64,000 nucleotides of DNA from Gaiellasilicea sp963763755 (GTDB lineage Bacteria > Actinomycetota > Thermoleophilia > Gaiellales > Gaiellaceae), in assembly GCA_963763755.1 (NCBI GenBank), contig CAVXQE010000003.1, forward strand, positions 62,001 through 126,000. Direction: 5' to 3'. Of this stretch, positions 47,660 to 55,876 are shown piece after piece. The first letter of the stretch is position 1; each line of letters starts with the position of its first letter. Position numbers and translations under genes: made by a program. A model generated the notes under the pieces. That model was not told the origin of the DNA. It saw only the letters and a program-made list of their open reading frames with translations, and ran no database searches.

Positions 47660-48349
47660 TCAGCGGGGGCCCATGCGCAAGGCGCCGTCGAGACGGATCA
47701 CCTCGCCGTTCAGGTACTCGTTCTCGATGATGTGCTTTACCAGAGCGGCGAAGTCCTCTGCGCGCCCCAGCCGCTTCGGGAAAGGGATCTGGGAGGTCAG
47801 GCTCTCGCGAATGTCGTCGCGCATCGGGCCGAGCATCGGCGTGTCCGAAGGGCCGGGGGCGATCGTGACGACGCGGATCCCCTTCGAGGCCAGATCGCGC
47901 GCGATCGGCAGCGTCATCCCGGCCACGCCTGCCTTGGAGGCCGAGTAGGCGGCCTGGCCGATCTGGCCGTCGAAGGCCGCGTTGGAGGCCGTGTTGACGA
48001 TCACCCCGCGTGTTCCCTCCTCGTCGGGCTCGCCTTCGGCCATCTTCGCGGCGGCGACCGAGAGAACGTTGAAGGTCCCGATCAGGTTGACCTCGATCAC
48101 CTTCCGGAAGCGGTCGAGCGGGAACCCGATCACGCGCGCACCGCCGCCGATCCCGGCGCAGTTGACGGCGCCGTGGAGCTCCGCGAGCGGCTCGATCAGC
48201 GCACGCACGGCCGCCTCGTCGGTGACGTCCGTCTCCGGCAGGTCGGCGATCACCACGTTGGCGCCCTCGGCCTCGAGCATCGCGGCGGTCGCCTCGCCGA
48301 GGCCGGAGAGGCCACCGGTGACGACGAATGTCTTCCCGGCGATCTGCAT
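47660..48349 (-). CDS. 3-hydroxyacyl-CoA dehydrogenase type 2-like SDR
   Basis: An intact 229-residue SDR from ATG 48349, overlapping the ligase stop (TAATG). NAD motif KTFVVTGGLSGLGEATAAML, Asp for NAD in VVIADLPETD, NCAGIGGGARVI, NTASNAAFDGQIGQAAYSAS with Tyr-x3-Lys (YSASK), and VTIAPGPSDTPML. The overall pattern, including GMTLPIARDLASKGIRV and FAALVKHIIENEYLNGEVIR, matches HSD17B10-type 3-hydroxyacyl-CoA dehydrogenases. It would act after the crotonase in the same operon. Confidence 0.87.
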   Translation of the reverse strand: MQIAGKTFVVTGGLSGLGEATAAMLEAEGANVVIADLPETDVTDEAAVRALIEPLAELHGAVNCAGIGGGARVIGFPLDRFRKVIEVNLIGTFNVLSVAAAKMAEGEPDEEGTRGVIVNTASNAAFDGQIGQAAYSASKAGVAGMTLPIARDLASKGIRVVTIAPGPSDTPMLGPMRDDIRESLTSQIPFPKRLGRAEDFAALVKHIIENEYLNGEVIRLDGALRMGPR

Positions 48350-49950
48350 TACGGGGAGACCGGCTCGTTGGCGAATTGCTCCCGCAACGCCGTCTTGCGG
48401 AACTTGCCGACGGCCGTCTTCGGGATCTCGTCGACGAACTCGAACGCGTCCGGCAGCCAGAACTTGGCGAAGTTCGGTGCGAGGAACTCGCGCAGCTCGT
48501 CCGGTGTCGCCGACTGCCCCTCCCGCAGGACGCACACCGCGAGCGGCCGTTCGTCCCACTTCTCGTGCGGGATCGCGATCACGGCCGCCTCGGCGATGGC
48601 CGGGTGCGCCATCAACGCGTTCTCGAGGTCGACGGACGAGATCCACTCGCCACCCGACTTGATCACGTCCTTCGAGCGGTCCTTGATCATCACGTAGCCC
48701 AGCGGGTGGAAGGATGCGATGTCGCCGGTCTTGAACCAGCCGTCGTCCGTCCAGCGCTCGGCCTGCTCGGGCGTCTCGTAGTAGCCGGCGGCGACCCACG
48801 GGCCCCGCACCTGGAGCTCGCCCATCGCTTCGGTGTCCCAGGGGATCTCCTTGCCCTCGTCGTCGATTCCCCGCAGCTCCACGAACGGGAGCGGCAGACC
48901 CTGCATGGCGACGACGTCGAGCTGCGTCTCCTCGTCCGCGGTGCGGAGGTCGCCCACATAGTCGGAGGTGGTCGCGAGCGGTGACGTCTCCGTCATACCC
49001 CAGCCGTGCACGACGGTCTTGCCGTGCCGCTGCCGGAAGCCGGCGATCATCGCGCGCGGCGCCGCCGACCCGCCGACGAGCATCGAGTGCAGCTTCGAGA
49101 GATCCCACCGCTCGGGCTCCTTGTCGAGCATCCCGAGGATCCCCATCCAGATCGTGGGCACGCCGGCGGTGATCGTCACGCCGTGCTGCTCGAAGTCGTC
49201 GAGCAGCGACTCGGGGTCGAGGAACGGCCCAGGGAAGACGAGCTTCGCTCCGACCATCAGGCACGTGTACGGGTAGCCCCAGGCATTCGCGTGGAACATC
49301 GGCACGACCGGGAGGAGCGTCTCGCCTTCGGTGACGTGCAGGCCGAGCGGAGCCGCGAGCGCCTGTCCGAGCGTGTGCAGGACGGTCGAGCGGTGCGAGT
49401 AGAGGACGCCCTTGGGCAGCCCGGTCGTGCCGCTCGTGTAACACATCGCTGCGGCCGTGTCCTCGTCCAGCTTCGGATCCTCGTAGTCGTCCGGGTCGGA
49501 GCCGGCGAGCAGCTCCTCGTACGAGTCCTCGACGACGAAGACGTGCTCGATCTCGGTCTTGTCCTTGACCTGCTCCCACAGCGGCAGCAGCGACTTGTCG
49601 ACGATCACTGCCTTGTCGCCCGCGTGCGTCGCGATGTAGCCGATGTCGTTCGGGTGCAGCCGGAGGTTGAGCGTGTGGAGGACGAAGCCGCCGCACGGGA
49701 TCCCGAGGTAGGCCTCGAGGTGCTGGTAGTGGTTCCAGCAGAGCGTCGCAACGCGGTCTCCCGGCTCGAGGCCGAGTCCCTGCAGAGCGACGGAGAGCTG
49801 CCGCGCCCGCTTGCCGAAGTCGGCGAACGAGTAGGTGTGGAAGCTCTTGTCCGGCATGCGCGTGACGATCTGCTGGTGCGGGAAGTACGTCTCCGCCCGC
49901 TTGAGGATCGTCGGCAGCGTCAGCTGGAAGTCCATCATCAGGCCCTTCAC
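48349..49950 (-). CDS. Long-chain fatty-acid-CoA ligase
   Basis: An intact 533-residue ANL-superfamily enzyme from GTG 49950, overlapping the cupin stop (GTGA). The P-loop-like CYTSGTTGLPKGVLYSHRST, VVPMFHANAWGYPYTCLMVG, VHGWGMTETSPLATTSD, GWFKTGDIASFHPLGYVMIK, DRSKDVIKSGGEWISSVDLE and the catalytic Lys near PKTAVGKFRKTALRE are all present. The sequence is closest in pattern to medium/long-chain fatty acyl-CoA synthetases of actinobacteria. It activates the substrate entering the oxidation steps of this operon. Confidence 0.92.
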   Translation of the reverse strand: MKGLMMDFQLTLPTILKRAETYFPHQQIVTRMPDKSFHTYSFADFGKRARQLSVALQGLGLEPGDRVATLCWNHYQHLEAYLGIPCGGFVLHTLNLRLHPNDIGYIATHAGDKAVIVDKSLLPLWEQVKDKTEIEHVFVVEDSYEELLAGSDPDDYEDPKLDEDTAAAMCYTSGTTGLPKGVLYSHRSTVLHTLGQALAAPLGLHVTEGETLLPVVPMFHANAWGYPYTCLMVGAKLVFPGPFLDPESLLDDFEQHGVTITAGVPTIWMGILGMLDKEPERWDLSKLHSMLVGGSAAPRAMIAGFRQRHGKTVVHGWGMTETSPLATTSDYVGDLRTADEETQLDVVAMQGLPLPFVELRGIDDEGKEIPWDTEAMGELQVRGPWVAAGYYETPEQAERWTDDGWFKTGDIASFHPLGYVMIKDRSKDVIKSGGEWISSVDLENALMAHPAIAEAAVIAIPHEKWDERPLAVCVLREGQSATPDELREFLAPNFAKFWLPDAFEFVDEIPKTAVGKFRKTALREQFANEPVSP

Positions 49951-50342
49951 GACTGCTCCTTTCCGAGGCCGATCCGCCGTTCGAGGTCTTCGTCGCTCGT
50001 CACGTGCCCGTCCCGCTCGACGTAGCCGTCCTTGCCGCCGATCACCAGCATCACGAGCTCCTCGTCGCCGATGCTCTCGATCCGCCTCGGCGTCGTCGAC
50101 TCGACGTGGAACAGGCCACCCGGGCCGAGAATCCGCTCCTCGCCGTCGACGTGCACCTTGGCCGTCCCCTTGTGGACGAAGTAGAGCTCGTCCTGCGTGT
50201 CGTGGTAGTGGCTGATGCCGGGGTAGCCCGGCGGGTAGACGACGCCGTTGACGCCGAATGCCGTCACACCGAGCGGCTTCCGGACCTTGCGAAACCCGGG
50301 GCCTTCGCCGAGCTCGTCGAGCGAACAGAACGCGTACGCCAT
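49947..50342 (-). CDS. Cupin-domain protein
   Basis: An intact 131-residue protein from ATG 50342. Cupin motif 1 is YPPGYPGISHYHDTQDELYF (HxH and Glu metal ligands) and motif 2 follows the GTAKVHVDGEERILGPGGLF strand with His in FHVESTTPR. It is a single small cupin, possibly a metal-dependent isomerase or a binding protein. It is coupled with both neighbours (TGATG upstream, GTGA downstream) in the acyl-CoA operon. No specific reaction can be assigned. Confidence 0.8.
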   Translation of the reverse strand: MAYAFCSLDELGEGPGFRKVRKPLGVTAFGVNGVVYPPGYPGISHYHDTQDELYFVHKGTAKVHVDGEERILGPGGLFHVESTTPRRIESIGDEELVMLVIGGKDGYVERDGHVTSDEDLERRIGLGKEQS

Positions 50343-50797
50343 CAGGCCGACCTCCTCGGTGCATCGGTGTAGACCCGCTCGCCCTTGAAGCGGCGCGACT
50401 CCCGGTCCCAGGGGAAGAAGATCGCGTTCCGCCAGGTCATCTTCTCGCCGGTCGGCTCGTTGCCGAGCCACTTCGCGCTGTGCGTGCCGGTGACGATCGC
50501 CTCCTCGACGACGCCCTGCGGCCCGATCACGATGTTCTGCAGCTCGAAGACGATGTCCGGGAACGCAGTCAGGAGCTCCGTGTAGAAGCGGGCGGCACCC
50601 TCGTGGCCGTGCCACGAGACGTCGTCCGGATAGACGGTGTAGACGCAGTCGTCGGAGAGCGTCGCGAGCAGGCCCTCGATCGAGCGGTTGTCCTCCGCCT
50701 TCGAGTGCTCCTTCCAGAGCTCGCGGATCTCCGCGACCTCGTCCGGGTCGACGTCCATTCGCATCAGCTCCAGCACTTCCGCTTTCGGGACGGGCAT
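50342..50797 (-). CDS. SnoaL/NTF2-like protein
   Basis: A 151-residue protein from ATG 50797 with GAGGAGG upstream. The alpha+beta cone fold pattern is visible: LWKEHSKAEDNRSIEGLLAT, LSDDCVYTVYPDDVSWHGHE, GAARFYTELLTAFPDIVFEL, AIVTGTHSAKWLGNEPTGEK. It resembles SnoaL-like polyketide cyclases and ketosteroid-isomerase-like proteins. In this operon it may isomerise or hydrate a catabolic intermediate. The stop overlaps the cupin start. Confidence 0.75.
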   Translation of the reverse strand: MPVPKAEVLELMRMDVDPDEVAEIRELWKEHSKAEDNRSIEGLLATLSDDCVYTVYPDDVSWHGHEGAARFYTELLTAFPDIVFELQNIVIGPQGVVEEAIVTGTHSAKWLGNEPTGEKMTWRNAIFFPWDRESRRFKGERVYTDAPRRSA

Positions 50798-50822
50798 GGG
50801 CCTCCTCAGTCGAGTCGCATTG

Positions 50823-51695
50823 TCAGTCGAGCAAAGCCGCGGCGACGACCTCGCGCTGCTTGGCGGCGTGGCCGCCGAACGCGTCGATCCACTGCGCGCG
50901 CTTGTAGTAGCGGTGCAGGACGTGCTCCCAGGTGAAGCCGATGCCGCCGTGCACCTGGATCGACCGCTCGCACGCGGCGACTGCCGTCTCGGCCGCCTGC
51001 GCTTTGGCGGCGGCGACCGCAACCGGCGCCTGCTCGTCGTCCACCGAGACGCACCACGCGGCCCAGTAGGCGAGCGAGCGGGCAAGCTCGGTCTCCACGT
51101 ACGTGTCGGCGAGCGGATGCGAGACGGCCTGGTAGGTGCCGATCTTCTTCCCGAACTGCTCGCGGTCGGAGACATAGGCGACGCCGAGCTCGAGCGCCTT
51201 CTGGGCCACCCCGACCGCCTCGACTGCGAGTGCCGCGAGCAGCCGGAGGCGCACGGGCTCGAACTCGCCGTCCACCGGTTGTCCGGCCGACGCATCGAGT
51301 CGGCCGAGCGGGCGAGTTTCGTCGACGGTGGCGAGCGTCTCGCCCTCGGCCGGAACGGCCGTCATGTCCTCGCGCAGGACCTGATCGACGGTGTCGAGGT
51401 GGGGCACGAGCCCGTCGACCTCGACCGACCACGCCTTCTCGTCGACCTCCGGCAGAGCGGGGAGGACGACCGCGGTCGTCAGGAAGGGGCCGGAGTAGAG
51501 CGCGCGACCGGCCTCCTCGAACAGGATCGCCTCGTCGACGAACGAGAGGCCACCGCCGCCGCGATCCTCCGGGACCGAGACGCCGAGCCAGCCGAGCTCG
51601 CGGAGCTCCGAGAGCGGGGCGTCCGGGTTCGCCTCGAGGAACGAGCGCGCCTCGCGCCGCAGCTCCTCCTGCTCCTGGCTGAATGCGAACTCCAT
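50823..51695 (-). CDS. Short acyl-CoA dehydrogenase-like subunit
   Basis: An intact 290-residue ACAD relative from ATG 51695, about 90 residues shorter than a normal ACAD. The N-terminal helical part (EFAFSQEQEELRREARSFLE, LGWLGVSVPEDRGGGGLSFV) and C-terminal helices (REQFGKKIGTYQAVSHPLAD, SIQVHGGIGFTWEHVLHRYY) are clear. The middle beta-domain is shortened to about 65 residues. This fits one subunit of heteromeric alpha2beta2 ACADs of actinobacterial sterol side-chain oxidation. It starts 12 nt after the full-length ACAD gene, its likely partner. Confidence 0.82.
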   Translation of the reverse strand: MEFAFSQEQEELRREARSFLEANPDAPLSELRELGWLGVSVPEDRGGGGLSFVDEAILFEEAGRALYSGPFLTTAVVLPALPEVDEKAWSVEVDGLVPHLDTVDQVLREDMTAVPAEGETLATVDETRPLGRLDASAGQPVDGEFEPVRLRLLAALAVEAVGVAQKALELGVAYVSDREQFGKKIGTYQAVSHPLADTYVETELARSLAYWAAWCVSVDDEQAPVAVAAAKAQAAETAVAACERSIQVHGGIGFTWEHVLHRYYKRAQWIDAFGGHAAKQREVVAAALLD

Positions 51696-51707
51696 CAGCG
51701 CGGTCTT

Positions 51708-52853
51708 TCATCGGCTTCGGGGCAGCCCGAGCACGCGCTCGGCGATGATGTTGCGGAGGATCTCGGAGGTGCCGGCCTCGATCGTGTTGCCGCGCGAGCG
51801 CAGCTGCTGGTGCTGCCAGTAGCCCGGCTGCACGTTCCCGTTGGCGTTCAGGAGCTGCGCTTCGGGGCCGAGCAGCTCGAGCCCGAGCTTCGTCACGCGC
51901 TGGTTCGCCTCCGACCACCAGAGCTTCGCGCCCGAGCCTTCGGGGCCGGGGATGCCGGTCTTCATCAGCGTCGTCAGCGAGCGGTAGTTGGTGTAGCGCA
52001 CGGCCTGAAGCCCGATCCACTCGCGCGCGATCGCGTCGCGCTGCACCTCGGTCGCGCCCTTCTCCTTCGCGAGGGTGATCAGCTTCCGGATCTGGCTCTC
52101 GAGCCCGGCGACGAGCGCGAAGCCGAGCGTGCCGCGCTCGTGCAGCAGCGTCGTCATCGCGACCTGCCAGCCGGCGCCGATGTCGCCCACGGCGTTCTCG
52201 ACGGGCACCTCGACGTCCGTGAAGAAGATCTCGTTGAACTCCGCCTCGCCGGTGATCTGGCGCAGCGGCCGCACGTCGACGCCCGGCGCGTGCATGTCGA
52301 CGAGCAGATACGTCAGGCCCGCGTGCCGCTCGCTCTCCGGGTCGCTGCGGGTCACGAGGATGCACCAGTCGGCGATGTGCGCGAACGACGACCAGACCTT
52401 CTGGCCGTTGACGATGAAGTTCCCGTTCTCGCGGCGGGCGCTCGTGCGGACCGCGGAGAGGTCGGAGCCGGCGCCGGGCTCGGAGAAGCCCTGGCACCAG
52501 ATCTCCTCGGTGGAGAGGATCTTCTCCAGGTGCTTCTGCTTCTGGGCGTCGGTGCCGTGCGCGATGATCGTCGGCCCGGCCATGCCGAGGCCGATGACGC
52601 CGAGATGCGGCGGCGCCTCGGCGCGCGCCATCTCCTCGAGGAAGATCGCCTGGTGGCTGTACGGGGCGGAGGCGCCGCCGTACTCCTTGGGCCAGGTCAG
52701 GCCGGCGTAGCCCGCCTCGTGCAGCTTGCGGCTCCAGTCGCGACCCGCCTCCTCGAAGCGGCCGCGGCGAACCTCGTCCGTGAGGTTGGTCTCGATCCAC
52801 GCCCGCAGCTCGCTGCGGAACGCGGCCTCCTCGGGCGTGTCGCGGAGATCCAT
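51708..52853 (-). CDS. Acyl-CoA dehydrogenase (full-length subunit)
   Basis: An intact 381-residue ACAD from ATG 52853. DLRDTPEEAAFRSELRAWIE, YAGLTWPKEYGGASAPYSHQ, IWCQGFSEPGAGSDLSAVRT (FAD site), VNGQKVWSSFAHIADWCILV, LMKTGIPGPEGSGAKLWWSE, and the end RGNTIEAGTSEILRNIIAER, where the Glu near EAGTSE is the expected base. It resembles FadE-type enzymes of actinobacterial catabolism of bulky acyl-CoAs. With the short partner downstream it may form a heteromer. TAGAGT 7 nt before the start may be a leaderless promoter. Confidence 0.88.
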   Translation of the reverse strand: MDLRDTPEEAAFRSELRAWIETNLTDEVRRGRFEEAGRDWSRKLHEAGYAGLTWPKEYGGASAPYSHQAIFLEEMARAEAPPHLGVIGLGMAGPTIIAHGTDAQKQKHLEKILSTEEIWCQGFSEPGAGSDLSAVRTSARRENGNFIVNGQKVWSSFAHIADWCILVTRSDPESERHAGLTYLLVDMHAPGVDVRPLRQITGEAEFNEIFFTDVEVPVENAVGDIGAGWQVAMTTLLHERGTLGFALVAGLESQIRKLITLAKEKGATEVQRDAIAREWIGLQAVRYTNYRSLTTLMKTGIPGPEGSGAKLWWSEANQRVTKLGLELLGPEAQLLNANGNVQPGYWQHQQLRSRGNTIEAGTSEILRNIIAERVLGLPRSR

Positions 52854-52859
52854 GGAACG

Positions 52860-52865
52860 ACTCTA
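52860..52865 (-). promoter_or_regulatory. -10-like TAGAGT, possible internal leaderless promoter
   Basis: On the minus strand TAGAGT ends 7 nt before ATG 52853 and includes the TAG stop of the upstream lactate-monooxygenase-like gene, so the match may be partly coincidental. Confidence 0.3.
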
Positions 52866-54041
52866 GTCTCTCGCGGCGGGCGTGACCATCGAGCTGTCGA
52901 CGTCCCGCACCGACCGGACTCCGGCCAGCGCCATCGTCAGGTCGAGCTCCGCGGCGAGCTGCCTGATCACCGCTTCGACTCCCGCGGCGCCTCCCACCGC
53001 GAGGCCGTACGCGTAGAGCCGGCCGAGGAGGACGGCGTCGGCGCCGAGCGCGAGCGCCTTGAGGATGTCCGCGCCGCGCCGGATCCCGCCGTCCATCAAC
53101 ACGGTCGCGTCGGGGCCGACCTCGTCCCGCACCTCGACGAGCGCGTCGAGCGAGGCGATCGAGCCGTCGACCTGGCGGCCGCCGTGGTTCGAGACGACGA
53201 TCCCGTCGACACCGTGCTCCAGCGCCAGCCGGGCATCGTCGCCCCGGAGGACGCCCTTCACGAGGATCGGCAGGTCGGTGCGAGCGCGCAGCCAGTCCAG
53301 GTCGGACCAGGTGAGCGCGAGGTTCGGGAACGCGGCCAGCGCCATCAGCGACGCGGTCTGGATGTCGTCCTCCGGCGGCACGTCCAGCCGCGCGCGGAAG
53401 AGCGGGTCGCTGAAGAACTGCGCGAGCCCTTCGCCCTGGAGGAAGGGCAGGTAACCGTTTCCGAGGTCGCGCTCGCGCCAGCCGAGCGTCAGCGTGTCGA
53501 GCGTGACGACGATGGCGCCGTACCCGGCTGCGGCGGCGCGGTCGACGAGGCTGCCCGCGAGCTCGCGGTCCGACCACCAGTAGAGCTGGAACCACCGCTG
53601 CGCGTCCCCGAGCTCGGTTGCGACGTCCTCGAGCGCGGTCGACGCGGCGCTGGAGAGGATCATCGGCACGCCGGTCGCCTTCGAGGCACGGGCGACGCCG
53701 AGCTCCTTCTCCTCGTTGACGATCGAGAGGACGCCGACGGGAGCGAGGAGGAACGGCGCCGGCGAGCGCAGCCCGAGCACCTCGACCGACAGGTCGCGCT
53801 CCGCGGTTCCGACGAGCATCCGCGGCCGCAGCCGGCGGCGTTCGAACGCCTCGCGGTTCGCACGGACCGTCGACTCCGACCCGGCGCCGCCGGCGACGTA
53901 GTCGAACGGTCCCTGCTCGAGCAGCTCGCGTGCGCGGGCCTCCCACTCGTCGGGGGACACCGGCCACTGCGTGCCGCCGGCGAGGTAGATCGCGTTCTGG
54001 ACCTGGCTTCCGGGCTCCAACACGTGCAGACTCTCTCGCAT
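52863..54041 (-). CDS. FMN-dependent alpha-hydroxy-acid oxidase (lactate 2-monooxygenase-like)
   Basis: An intact 392-residue enzyme. FDYVAGGAGSESTVRANREA, FERRRLRPRMLVGTAERDLS, PFLLAPVGVLSIVNEEKELG, FQLYWWSDRELAGSLVDRAA, LPILVKGVLRGDDARLALEH, the active-site IVVSNHGGRQVDGSIASLDA (base His), and VLMDGGIRRGADILKALALG with FMN phosphate binding. This is the 2-hydroxy-acid oxidase family, closest in pattern to lactate 2-monooxygenase. ATG 54041 overlaps the divergent ACAD start in one CATG. A later in-frame GTG (54024) is an alternative start. Confidence 0.87.
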   Translation of the reverse strand: MRESLHVLEPGSQVQNAIYLAGGTQWPVSPDEWEARARELLEQGPFDYVAGGAGSESTVRANREAFERRRLRPRMLVGTAERDLSVEVLGLRSPAPFLLAPVGVLSIVNEEKELGVARASKATGVPMILSSAASTALEDVATELGDAQRWFQLYWWSDRELAGSLVDRAAAAGYGAIVVTLDTLTLGWRERDLGNGYLPFLQGEGLAQFFSDPLFRARLDVPPEDDIQTASLMALAAFPNLALTWSDLDWLRARTDLPILVKGVLRGDDARLALEHGVDGIVVSNHGGRQVDGSIASLDALVEVRDEVGPDATVLMDGGIRRGADILKALALGADAVLLGRLYAYGLAVGGAAGVEAVIRQLAAELDLTMALAGVRSVRDVDSSMVTPAARD

Positions 54042-55246
54042 GACCGAGCTCGCTATCAAGCCGGAGGTCGATGAGCGCCGCGCGCAGGTGCGGGCGTTCA
54101 TGGAGGAGCACGTCTATCCGAACGAGTCTGCGCTGGCCCGCGAGGACGAGTCGTCCGACGCATTGATCGCTGAGCTGCGCGCAAAGGCAAAGGCAGCCGG
54201 GATCTGGGCTCCGCACCTCCCGCCCGAGGCGGGCGGCACGGGCTCCGGCTTCATCGAGTACGCGCTGCTGAACGAGGAGATCGGCCGCAGCATGTGGGCC
54301 CAGCTCGTCTTCAACTGCCAGGCGCCCGACGCCGGCAACGGCGAGATCCTCCACATGTTCGGCACCGACGAGCAGAAGGATCGCTTCCTGCGCCCGCTCG
54401 TCGAGGGCACCGCGCGCTCGTTCTTCTCGATGACCGAGCCAGAGGTGTCCGGGGCCGATCCGACCGAGCTGCGGACGACCGCGGTGCAGGACGGAGACGA
54501 GTGGGTGATCAACGGCCACAAGTGGTTCTCGTCCTCCGCCGAGGGCGCCGCCTTCGGGATCGTGATGGCGGTGACCGACCCGGACGCGCCGCCGCACCGG
54601 CGGATGAGCCAGATCCTCGTCCCGACCGAGACACCGGGCTACGAGCTGATCCGGCCGATCCCGGTGATGGGGCACGCCGGCCGCGGCTGGTCGACGCACT
54701 GCGAGGTGCGCTACACGGACGTTCGCGTCCCGGTCGAGAACGTGCTCGGCGAGCCTGGCGACGGCTTCCGGATCGCGCAGAAGCGACTCGGACCGGGACG
54801 GATCCACCACGTCATGCGGTGGCTCGGGCAGATGCAGCGGGCCTTCGAGCTGATGTGCGCCTACGCGCTCGAGCGCCAGGTCGGCGGCGTGCCGCTCGCC
54901 GAGAAGCAGACCGTCCAGAACTGGATCGCCGACTCAGCCGCCGAGATCCAGGCGTGCCGGCTCCTGACGCTCGACGCGGCCCGCAAGCTCGACGAGGGAG
55001 GCGAGGCGCGGGTCGAGGTCTCGCTGATCAAGTTCTACGCCGCGCGCGTCCTGAACGAGGTGATCGACCGCGCGATCCAGGTGCACGGGGCACGCGGCCT
55101 CACCGACGAGACCCCGCTCGGCGGCGATGTACGAGCAGGCGCGCGCCGCCCGGATCTACGACGGCCCGGACGAGGTGCACCGAATGGTCGTCAGCCGCCG
55201 GATCCTGAAGGAGTTCCGGGACGGCGGCACGTACACGTTCGACTAG
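54040..55246 (+). CDS. Acyl-CoA dehydrogenase, one frameshift
   Basis: ATG 54040 opens TELAIKPEVDERRAQVRAFM. About 402 residues: GIWAPHLPPEAGGTGSGFIE, FFSMTEPEVSGADPTELRTT, INGHKWFSSSAEGAAFGIVM, RGWSTHCEVRYTDVRVPVEN, QMQRAFELMCAYALERQVGG, AIQVHGARGLTDETPLG. An extra G near 55124 breaks the frame, then MYEQARAARIYDGPDEVHRM and the end DGGTYTFD. The acidic residue in YDGPDEVH lies in the position of the ACAD catalytic base. The stop TAG shares CTAG with the convergent selenoprotein gene. Confidence 0.86.
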
Positions 55247-55875
55247 CCGAGCTCGATCTCGATCGCGCGCGCGAGCTCCTCGGGCTGGAAGCCGTCCGGC
55301 CCGGGCTCTCCCTGGAACGCGACCCGGCCGTCGCGCCCGATCAGGTAGAGCCGGTCGGGCCAGCCGCCGTAGGCGAGTGCCACCGCGTCGTCGACGTCGT
55401 CCAGCAGGATCGGGATTCGCGTCTGCAGACGCACCGCGCACGCTCCGGCCACTTCCGCCCGCTCGTCGAGGGAGGTCGGATCGACGACCGCGATCTCCTG
55501 GCGCCGGTTGTCGGCGAGCACCCAGCCGTCTTCCGGATGCGCCTCGCGGATGTAGACGATGAAGAATGCGACCTCGTCGCCGTGGCGGTGGTGCAGCTCC
55601 TCCAGCTCGCCCAACTGGCGGCGGAAGGGCGGTCAGGTGTACGAGCCGAAGACGAGCGCCACGGGCTGCACGCCCGCGAAGTCGCCGAGGCGGACTCGCT
55701 CGCCGCTCGGACGGTGTGTCTCGCCGTCGAGGCGCGGTAGGTCGAATCCGAAGGCGGCCGCGCCCGGGGCCACGGTCGGCGTCATCAGCGTCCGGTAGAC
55801 CGGGGAGGACATCACGTCCTCGAGGGTCAGCGGCGAGTCGGGGGGCGTCTCCGGCCCCAACCTGGGCTCGGTCAT
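55243..55875 (-). CDS. Deiodinase-like (redoxin fold) selenoprotein with in-frame UGA (Sec81)
   Basis: The frame runs from ATG 55875 to TAG 55243 (210 residues) with a single in-frame TGA at 55635-55633. Before it: LVFGSYT; after it: PPFRRQLGELEELHHRHGDE, then FIVYIREAHPEDGWVLADN, IPILLDDVDDAVALAYGGWP and DRLYLIGRDGRVAFQGEPGP. GSxT-[C/U]-PPF is the active-site signature of iodothyronine-deiodinase-like proteins, where the bracketed residue is Cys or selenocysteine. A bacterial SECIS-like hairpin follows (55597-55632). Both flanks are in one frame with no indel. It lies 1 nt after the desaturase stop and is probably a thiol/seleno-dependent peroxidase or reductase. A TGC/TGT miscall is the main alternative. 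Confidence 0.78.
55597..55635 (-). promoter_or_regulatory. Bacterial SECIS-like element just after the UGA
   Basis: Reading 5'->3' after the UGA (55635-55633), UUCC (55626-55623) pairs with GGAG (55600-55597), GCCG opposite A forms an internal loop, and CCAGUU (55618-55613) pairs with AGCUGG (55607-55602) around apical loop GGGCG (55612-55608). The distance from UGA to the apical loop is 20 nt, and G occupies the first two loop positions, as expected for SelB-dependent bacterial SECIS hairpins. Stability was not computed. Confidence 0.6.
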
Positions 55876-55876
55876 C

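Noticed and set aside
50688..54810. Very long open frames (over 1,100 codons) on both strands through the acyl-CoA dehydrogenase region
   Set aside because: They are out-of-frame shadows of GC-rich coding sequence; the real genes there keep family motifs, stops and overlapping starts in other frames, and the shadows are Arg/Ala/Gly-rich without motifs.
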